NCBI GenBank assembly: GCA_018830415.1
Contig: JAHJSJ010000216.1
Location: 1-8,302, forward strand
Source: Alphaproteobacteria bacterium
Lineage (GTDB): Bacteria; Pseudomonadota; Alphaproteobacteria; Sphingomonadales; Sphingomonadaceae
DNA: 8,302 nt
Direction: 5' to 3'
The notes beneath the pieces were generated by a model. That model was not told the DNA's origin and did no database searches. It saw only the letters and a list, made by a program, of their open reading frames with translations. Positions within the stretch are counted from its first letter, which is position 1; each line of letters opens with the position of its first letter. This document shows positions 1-4,669 of this stretch, one piece after another. The position numbers and the translations under genes are program-made.

Positions 1-1791
1 AAATGCCTCTGCCGTCAGCTTCATCATGTTGTCGCTGCCCGCTTCCAGCTTACGCCGCAGCGCGCCCGCATCGGGCAGGAACCGTTCGGCATAGTAGCCC
101 GCCGAAACCAGCTTGGCTTCGTAGAACGCCTTGTCCGATGGGTCTCCCGCCAGTTTGTCCAGCGCAACCCTGGCCATCTTCAGCCAGAAAAAGCCCAGCG
201 TCACGATGCCCATGATGTGCATATAGTGATGCGCGCCCGCGCCAAGGTGGTTGGGGTTGGCCATCGCGTTCTGCATGAACCACATGGTCGCCGCCTTCTG
301 TTCGCCCAGCGCCTTTTCAAGCCGTTCAGCAATGTCTTTCAGCTCTGCCACCTGCTTGCCCGCAGCGATTTCCTCGTCGATCATGCCGAAGAACAGCTGG
401 ATTGCCTTGCCGCCGCCGGCTGCCAGCTTGCGGCCGCACAGGTCCATCGCCTGCACGCCGTTGGCGCCTTCGTAGATCATCGCGATACGGCTATCGCGCA
501 CGAACTGTTCCATGCCCCATTCGCGCACATAGCCATGCCCGCCGAAAACCTGCTGCATATTGGTGGCGATGTCATAGCCCTTGTCGGTGCCGTAACCCTT
601 GATCACCGGGGTCATCAGCCCGATCAGCAGATCGGCGGTTTCGCGCTCTTCGGCGGTCTGGGCCTTGTGGGTCAGATCAACCTGCAGCGCCCCCCACAGA
701 CACAGCGCCCGCATGCTTTCGGTGAACACCTTGGCGTCCATCAGCATCCGGCGCACGTCGGGATGAACGAAAATCGGGTCGGCCTTGGCCTCGGGCTCCG
801 CCGGGCCGGAGAGTGCTCGCCCCTGACGCCTGTCAAGCGCGTAAGTCACCGCGTTCTGATAAGCCACTTCGGCCTGAGCATAACCCTGAATGCCAACACC
901 CAGCCGCGCGGCGTTCATCATGATGAACATCGCGGCCAGACCTTTGTTTTCCTCACCCACCATGTAGCCGGTCGCGCCGTCGTAGTTGAGCAGACAGGTG
1001 GCGTTGCCATGGATGCCCATCTTCTTTTCGATCGAGCCGCAGGTCACGCCATTGCGCGCGCCCGGCTCGCCGTTTTCGTCGAGCAGGAACTTGGGCACGA
1101 TGAACAGCGAAATGCCCTTGGTGCTATCGGGCGCGCCGGGGGTCTTGGCCAGCACCAGATGGATGATGTTGCTGGTAAGATCATGCTCGCCGGCCGAGAT
1201 GAAAATCTTGGTGCCGGTGATCGCATAAGAGCCGTCACCATTGGGCACCGCCTTGGTGCGGATCATGCCGAGGTCGGTGCCGCAATGCGGTTCGGTCAGG
1301 TTCATGGTGCCCGACCATTCGCCCGCGATCATCTTGGGAACATAGGCCGTCTTTTGTTCATCGCTGCCCTTGGCAAGAATGGCCGAAATCGCCCCGGCGG
1401 TCAGGCCGGGATACATCGCAAATGCCTGATTGGCGGTGCCGGAATACTCCTCCAGCACAAAGCCGAGGGTGTGCGGCAGGCCCTGCCCGCCAAATTCCTC
1501 AGGCTGCGCCAGCGTGCCCCAGCCGCTTTCAACATAGGCCTGATAGGCCTCTTTGAAGCCGGGCGGGGTCGTGACCGAACCATCGTCATGCCGGGTGCAG
1601 CCATGTTCATCGCCCGCCTGATTGACCGGCGCGAGCACCTCTGCACAGAATTTGCCCGCCTCGTTGATCACCGTGTCAATCATGTCGGGGGTGGCATTTT
1701 CAAAGCCGGGCAAGTTGCCGTAGCTCGCCAGATCGAGCACTTCGTTGACGACGAAACGCGTGTCGCGGGTCGGGGCGGTGTAGGTCGGCAT
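1..1791 (-). CDS. Long-form acyl-CoA dehydrogenase (DmdC/FadE-like), 3' end at window edge
   Basis: FAD-dependent enzyme that oxidises an acyl-CoA to the 2,3-enoyl-CoA and passes electrons to ETF. The reading frame is open from ATG at 1791 to base 1 (597 residues). The last residues read KLTAEAF, a typical family C-terminus, so only the stop seems to be missing. Domains in order: short N-terminal segment (about 3-35), helical N-domain, beta middle domain with MNLTEPHCGTDLG, C-terminal helical domain with QQVFGGHGYVREWGMEQF, and the extra C-terminal domain of the ~600-residue class. YEGANGVQAMDLCGRKL supplies the probable catalytic base Glu441, as in 3-methylmercaptopropionyl-CoA dehydrogenases. 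AAAGGG at 1800-1805 lies 8 bases before the start. The MerR gene ends 57 bases upstream, so co-transcription is likely. The substrate cannot be told from sequence: DmdC-type, medium or branched acyl-CoA are all possible. Confidence 0.95.
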   Translation of the reverse strand, partial: MPTYTAPTRDTRFVVNEVLDLASYGNLPGFENATPDMIDTVINEAGKFCAEVLAPVNQAGDEHGCTRHDDGSVTTPPGFKEAYQAYVESGWGTLAQPEEFGGQGLPHTLGFVLEEYSGTANQAFAMYPGLTAGAISAILAKGSDEQKTAYVPKMIAGEWSGTMNLTEPHCGTDLGMIRTKAVPNGDGSYAITGTKIFISAGEHDLTSNIIHLVLAKTPGAPDSTKGISLFIVPKFLLDENGEPGARNGVTCGSIEKKMGIHGNATCLLNYDGATGYMVGEENKGLAAMFIMMNAARLGVGIQGYAQAEVAYQNAVTYALDRRQGRALSGPAEPEAKADPIFVHPDVRRMLMDAKVFTESMRALCLWGALQVDLTHKAQTAEERETADLLIGLMTPVIKGYGTDKGYDIATNMQQVFGGHGYVREWGMEQFVRDSRIAMIYEGANGVQAMDLCGRKLAAGGGKAIQLFFGMIDEEIAAGKQVAELKDIAERLEKALGEQKAATMWFMQNAMANPNHLGAGAHHYMHIMGIVTLGFFWLKMARVALDKLAGDPSDKAFYEAKLVSAGYYAERFLPDAGALRRKLEAGSDNMMKLTAEAF

Positions 1792-1848
1792 CACTTAATC
1801 CCTTTGGTGAGCATCGTGGTTAGTGAAGGTTTCGCCCGTCTGATCCAA

Positions 1849-2322
1849 TCAGCGCGGGTCGAGCTTTTCAATCTCTGCGACAAAATCGGTGAGTTCATTG
1901 ATCGAAGAATCAATATCGTCGCGTTGCGCCTTGAGCTTGGCGATGTGCGCGCGGCATTTCTCGATCGTGACGCGGCGCTGTTCAACGCGGCCATCATCGA
2001 GATCGTAGAGATCGATCATCTCGCGGATTTCGTGCAGACTGAAGCCGACATTCTTGGCGCGCATGATCCACGCCAGACGCGCGCGGTCACGTTTCGAATA
2101 GACACGGGTAAGACCGACTCGGGCGGGGTTGATCAACCCCTCGTCTTCATAAAACCGCAGCGCGCGCGCGGTGCAGCCGAATTCGGATGTGAGATCCGAT
2201 ATCGTGAACTGTTCGCGGGCGTGCTTATCGGGCCGGTCAAGATGGGCGCCGTTACGGCGCGGCTCATGGTCGGTGTCCGTTTCCGAGTTCGCAGCGGAGT
2301 TCTGAGCAGGTGCAGTAGCCAT
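1849..2322 (-). CDS. MerR-family transcriptional regulator, LiuR-like
   Basis: A DNA-binding regulator of 157 residues from the chosen start. The winged helix-turn-helix lies at about 38-80 (FTISDLTSEFGCTARALRFY then EDEGLINPARVGLTRVYSKR). GFSLHEIREMIDLYDLDDG follows, then a coiled-coil dimerisation helix at about 113-152. This pattern resembles the LiuR-type MerR proteins that control branched-chain amino-acid and acyl-CoA catabolism, and no metal-binding cysteine cluster is seen. The ATG at 2322 has GGAG at 2328-2331, 5 bases upstream. The frame stays open to an ATG at 2391, but that start would overlap hisI and lacks comparable support. The first 37 residues are polar and look disordered, longer than usual for the family. 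The dehydrogenase gene lies 57 bases downstream and is the obvious target (inference). The dyad at 2342-2365 is a candidate operator for autoregulation. Confidence 0.9.
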   Translation of the reverse strand: MATAPAQNSAANSETDTDHEPRRNGAHLDRPDKHAREQFTISDLTSEFGCTARALRFYEDEGLINPARVGLTRVYSKRDRARLAWIMRAKNVGFSLHEIREMIDLYDLDDGRVEQRRVTIEKCRAHIAKLKAQRDDIDSSINELTDFVAEIEKLDPR

Positions 2323-2341
2323 GGCCGCTCCATACCTTCCC

Positions 2342-2365
2342 TTTACGTGAGCGTCAAGTCTTGAC
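2342..2365. promoter_or_regulatory. Candidate MerR/LiuR operator with overlapping dyads
   Basis: TTTACG (2342-2347), 4 bases, then CGTCAA (2352-2357) forms an inverted repeat with one mismatch. It overlaps a perfect 6-1-6 dyad, GTCAAG-T-CTTGAC (2353-2365). The site lies 20 bases before the regulator start and overlaps the hisI stop codon. Read on the minus strand, TTGACG (2357-2352) followed 17 bases later by TATGGA (2334-2329) could be a weak promoter, although that would leave almost no leader. From memory, LiuR-type sites have a similar ACGT-rich dyad shape; this was not checked. Confidence 0.45.
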
Positions 2366-2761
2366 CTTAACGAGAACATGCCTGCCGGCACCAGTTTCCA
2401 CCCGTCGATAAAAGCAGCTTTGCTGTCCTGTATGGCAGGTCGGCCCCGCAGGCCGCGCGCGGATCACCAACGCATCTTGATCGCAGTCCACCAACACTTC
2501 TTCGACTTCGAGAACATTCCCCGATGTTTCCCCCTTCATCCACAGACGCGCGCGTGAGCGTGACCAGAAATGCACCCGCCCGCTGGCGAGCGTCGCATCG
2601 AGTGCCTCACGGTTCATATGCGCCACAACCAGCACCATCGACGTTGCATGATCGACCACCACTGCGGTCAGCAATCCGAGGGCATCGAATTTGGGCGCGA
2701 AAGTGGTGCCGCTCTCACGCTCATCAGTTGTCAAAAGGGTGTCGGTCAAATCAGGCTCCAT
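2354..2761 (-). CDS. hisI: Phosphoribosyl-AMP cyclohydrolase
   Basis: Third step of histidine synthesis: opens the adenine ring of phosphoribosyl-AMP to give the ProFAR precursor, in the cytoplasm. The protein has 135 residues, the normal size for a stand-alone HisI with no HisE domain fused. Family signatures: VVAHMNREAL (45-54), FWSRSRARLWMKGETSGN (65-82), DCDQDALVIRARPAGPTCH (92-110) and SCFYRR (115-120). Expected zinc ligands are Cys93, Cys109 and Cys116, and the magnesium site is Asp92, Asp94 and Asp96. The ATG start is fixed by an in-frame TAA only 6 bases before it. No clear Shine-Dalgarno sequence is visible. The regulator gene follows after 31 bases. No other his gene is in the window, so hisI is separate from the main his cluster as far as can be seen. 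Confidence 0.97.
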   Translation of the reverse strand: MEPDLTDTLLTTDERESGTTFAPKFDALGLLTAVVVDHATSMVLVVAHMNREALDATLASGRVHFWSRSRARLWMKGETSGNVLEVEEVLVDCDQDALVIRARPAGPTCHTGQQSCFYRRVETGAGRHVLVKVKT

Positions 2762-2812
2762 GCGAACTTATGTTGCGTGAAGAAAGGCGTTCGATAACGT
2801 TCATAAGGGCCG

Positions 2813-2830
2813 CATCGCTCCCTAGCGATG
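2813..2830. repeat. Short hairpin in the hisI leader
   Basis: A 7-base perfect inverted repeat, CATCGCT / AGCGATG, with a 4-base loop, 52 bases upstream of the hisI start. On the minus strand the loop reads AGGG. It may sit in the hisI leader or mark a protein site. No run of U follows in either direction, so it is not an intrinsic terminator. Confidence 0.3.
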
Positions 2831-2880
2831 ATTGTTGCACGTTCACAACAGGCGCACGTAAAAAAATCGCCAGGTCAAGG

Positions 2881-2908
2881 TTTAGCCTTCCGCATTGCCT
2901 GACACAAT
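2881..2908 (+). promoter_or_regulatory. Weak candidate promoter for the structured RNA
   Basis: TTTAGC (2881-2886), a 16-base spacer, then CACAAT (2903-2908, 4 of 6 matches to TATAAT). Transcription would begin near 2915, where the closing helix of the predicted RNA starts. The -35 match is poor, so support comes mainly from this agreement in position. Confidence 0.22.
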
Positions 2909-2913
2909 GAAAC

Positions 2914-3148
2914 AACGGCGTTGGATCTCTTCGGAGTTTCTCAACCGAATAGCGGCACCGTCCGGTGCCACGTTTGGGGGTGGTCGGGCCGCAAACTGGC
3001 AACGGGGTGCCAGTGCGACCGATTGAACGTAAGGGACAGGATCCTGTCGGCCAACTTAGGGGGTGGCCGATAAAACCCGGAAGGGTGGATCCACACCGTT
3101 TCGTCACGTGGCGCCCGAGGCTTACAAAGCCTCGGGCGTTATGTTTTT
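2914..3148 (+). ncRNA. Candidate structured small RNA of unknown family
   Basis: No protein gene is supported in the gap from 2762 to 3158. The plus strand can fold as one closed unit. A long-range helix joins AACGG (2914-2918) and TTGGATC (2921-2927) to GATCCA (3088-3093), A3095 and CCGTT (3096-3100). Inside it lie hairpin GGCACC/GGTGCC (2954-2969) and a 61-base rod (2970-3030) built from ACGTTT/GAACGT, GGTCG/CGACC and ACTGGCA/TGCCAGT. Then come hairpin TCGGCCA/TGGCCGA (3047-3070) with a G-rich loop and ACCC-GGAA-GGGT (3075-3086), one base from the closing helix. A cUUCGg tetraloop is possible at 2929-2934 as an alternative fold. A strong terminator follows at once. I see no RNase P, SRP, tmRNA or common riboswitch core. 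6S RNA was considered, but the multi-branched fold argues against it. Boundaries are inferred. Confidence 0.5.
3112..3148 (+). terminator. Intrinsic (Rho-independent) terminator
   Basis: A perfect 12-base-pair stem, CGCCCGAGGCTT (3112-3123) with AAGCCTCGGGCG (3127-3138), has a 3-base loop and is followed by TTATGTTTTT (3139-3148). The U-rich tail exists only on the plus strand, so the terminator works in that direction. It ends the candidate RNA and would keep plus-strand transcription from running against comF. On the minus strand, comF transcripts would meet the same stem without a U run. Confidence 0.87.
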
Positions 3149-3158
3149 GTGGCAGGCG

Positions 3159-3845
3159 CTATCGGTTGATCAGGCGTTCGTTAGTATCAACCCGCGCAAA
3201 GCAGGCCAGCGCAATGCTGGATGGACAGGTTTGCTCGATCGCAGAGATACAGGCGCGGCTGGTCGCTCCGCTGGTAAAGACGTCGTCGATCAGGATCACA
3301 TCGCGTCCCGCCATAAGGTCTGCCCTTGCTGCGTTTATTACGATCGCGCCTGCCATGGCCCTATCGCGCGCCTCTCGGCCCAGACCGCCCAAACTCGGCG
3401 TGCGCTTGCGGCGGATAAGCCCATCGACACAGGGTTCACCCTTTCCCAGCGAAGCCAGTTCGTTGGCCAGCAATGCTGCCTGATTGAACCCGCGGTGCCA
3501 TAATCGCCAGCGATGAAGCGGGACTGGCACCAGCAGCGGCGGGATGGCGGTTGCGGGCAGGCGCGCTGCGATTATGCTGGCAAGCAAGCGGGACAGCGCA
3601 ATTCGCCCACCATGTTTGTAAGCCAGCACCAGCTTGCGCGAGGTGTCGTTGTATAGCGTTGCCGCGTAAATCGGTATGCTGCCAGTCTCTTGTGCCCCTG
3701 CCGCCGGGATATCGAGCGAGGCCCAGCATTCACCGCACAGCCCGTGCTGATCGGCAAGCGCGACACCGCACGCAGGGCAGCGCGGCGGATAGATCATATC
3801 CACCACAGGACGAATACCTTGGGCTAGGTGAGCGACCACTGCCAT
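3159..3845 (-). CDS. comF: ComF family phosphoribosyltransferase-like protein
   Basis: A 228-residue protein of the usual ComF length. The N-terminus (MAVVAHL...) leads into a four-cysteine zinc site, CPACG (Cys23, Cys26) and CGEC (Cys37, Cys40). It continues with YKHGGR (76-81), VPVPLHRWRLWHRGFNQA (106-123) and the PRPP loop VILIDDVFTSGAT (183-195). In competent bacteria ComF acts in DNA uptake and single-strand handling; in alphaproteobacteria the homologue is widespread and its role is not settled. The start at 3845 was chosen because ComF proteins begin with a short helix before the zinc site. The frame is open to 4076, but that would run through the divergent gene. A start at 3797 would leave almost nothing before the zinc site. 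No strong Shine-Dalgarno sequence is visible. Confidence 0.92.
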   Translation of the reverse strand: MAVVAHLAQGIRPVVDMIYPPRCPACGVALADQHGLCGECWASLDIPAAGAQETGSIPIYAATLYNDTSRKLVLAYKHGGRIALSRLLASIIAARLPATAIPPLLVPVPLHRWRLWHRGFNQAALLANELASLGKGEPCVDGLIRRKRTPSLGGLGREARDRAMAGAIVINAARADLMAGRDVILIDDVFTSGATSRACISAIEQTCPSSIALACFARVDTNERLINR

Positions 3846-3898
3846 CCACGCAACTGTCGCATGGCTTGCGCTATGCTGGCAAGCGCGGCAGGGCGCTG
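3846..3898. promoter_or_regulatory. Divergent promoter region between comF and the methyltransferase gene
   Basis: Both genes start outward from this 53-base gap, so promoters must lie here or inside the opposite gene. It contains an inverted repeat GCTTGC (3864-3869) / GCAAGC (3879-3884) with a 9-base spacer, and TATGCT (3872-3877) as a possible plus-strand -10. No convincing -35 is seen on either strand. Confidence 0.3.
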
Positions 3899-3901
3899 AT
3901 G

Positions 3902-4669
3902 ATGAGCCTGAGCCAAGTCCCCACCATCTTTTCGGAACGCCGCCGCGTGGCACGCGTCCTTCGCTCCACCAATCGCCGCCTGCATCAGGGCGACGCGGCC
4001 AGCTTTCTGCTCGATGATATTGCCGATGAAATGATCGAACGTCTGGGCTTCGTCCGGCACAAGCCCAAAAGCGCATTGGTAATCGGCACCGGCGGCAATA
4101 CGCTTGTGGATTATCTGAAGTGCGGTGACGCCGCGCTGACTTGCGGCGCTACCGCCGATCCGGCGCAGCCGCTGCCCGAAAGTGGCTATGATTTTATCGC
4201 CGTTATCGGTCAGCTTGATGCGATCAATGACCTGCCTGGTGCCCTTATTCACTTGCGCAACGCGTTAACCCCCGGCGGGTTGGTGATCGCCAGTTTTATC
4301 GGCGGCCAAAGCTTGCGCGCCCTGCGTGCTGCGATGCTCGCTGCTGAGCCTGATCGTCCCGCTGCCCGCATCCACCCGATGGTCGATGCCCGCGCCGCGC
4401 CGCAATTGCTCCAGCGCGCGGGCTGGAAAGACCCGGTGGTTGATGCCCACACCCTGACCGTGCGCTATTCCAGTCTCGACCGACTGGTTGCAGACCTGCG
4501 CGATCAGGGGCTCGGCAATGCGCTGGCACGCCCTGGCCCGCCGCTTGGCAAAGCCGCCTTGGCGCGCGCCCGCACCGCTTTTGCTGAACGGGCCGATCCA
4601 GATGGCAAAACCGCAGAAACCTTCGAGGTCGTCACCCTGACCGGGCGGCGTTCCCTCGCCGGAACCTAA
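3902..4669 (+). CDS. SAM-dependent methyltransferase-like protein (NDUFAF5/BioC-like)
   Basis: A 255-residue protein. The opening PTIFSERRRVARVLR (7-21) and the block NDLPGALIHLRNALTPGG (109-126) followed by ASFIGGQSLRALR are typical of the NDUFAF5/BioC-like proteins of alphaproteobacteria. NDUFAF5 helps complex I assembly in mitochondria; a role here is an analogy only. The expected SAM-binding glycine motif appears as VIGTGGNT (60-67), weaker than the classical form. The usual acidic residue after strand 2 is not obvious, so binding may be altered. AGGG at 3890-3893 serves either ATG at 3899 (5-base spacing) or ATG at 3902 (8-base spacing). The latter is chosen, giving one residue less. The gene diverges from comF, a pairing I recall in other alphaproteobacteria, and its TAA overlaps the ppdK stop. 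Confidence 0.88.
   Translation: MSLSQVPTIFSERRRVARVLRSTNRRLHQGDAASFLLDDIADEMIERLGFVRHKPKSALVIGTGGNTLVDYLKCGDAALTCGATADPAQPLPESGYDFIAVIGQLDAINDLPGALIHLRNALTPGGLVIASFIGGQSLRALRAAMLAAEPDRPAARIHPMVDARAAPQLLQRAGWKDPVVDAHTLTVRYSSLDRLVADLRDQGLGNALARPGPPLGKAALARARTAFAERADPDGKTAETFEVVTLTGRRSLAGT

Noticed and set aside
217..2364. Long plus-strand open frame (715 codons) opposite the dehydrogenase, regulator and part of the gap
   Set aside because: It is antisense to the dehydrogenase and MerR genes, which carry clear family motifs. The translation is rich in His, Arg, Gly and Ala with no recognisable domain, as expected of a shadow frame in high-GC DNA.
2323..2391. Longer N-terminus for the MerR protein starting at 2391
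   Set aside because: It would overlap hisI by 38 bases and lacks the GGAG spacing seen for the ATG at 2322; the extra residues match nothing in the family.
2835..2864. TTGCAC and TAAAAA as a plus-strand promoter
   Set aside because: The 18-base spacer is acceptable but both boxes are weak, and the start would lie about 40 bases before the folded region.
2914..3100. 6S, SRP, RNase P or tmRNA identity for the structured region
   Set aside because: The SRP GGAA-loop domain, the RNase P GAGGAAAGTC core and the tmRNA T-arm/CCA end are absent, and the fold is multi-branched, unlike the 6S rod.
2751..3107. Minus-strand open frame of 118 codons across the hisI-comF gap
   Set aside because: It overlaps the hisI start, has no family motif and no ribosome binding site. 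The RNA fold explains the region better.
2965..3503. Plus-strand open frames of 172 and 146 codons overlapping the RNA candidate and comF
   Set aside because: They run through the terminator hairpin and are antisense to conserved comF motifs.
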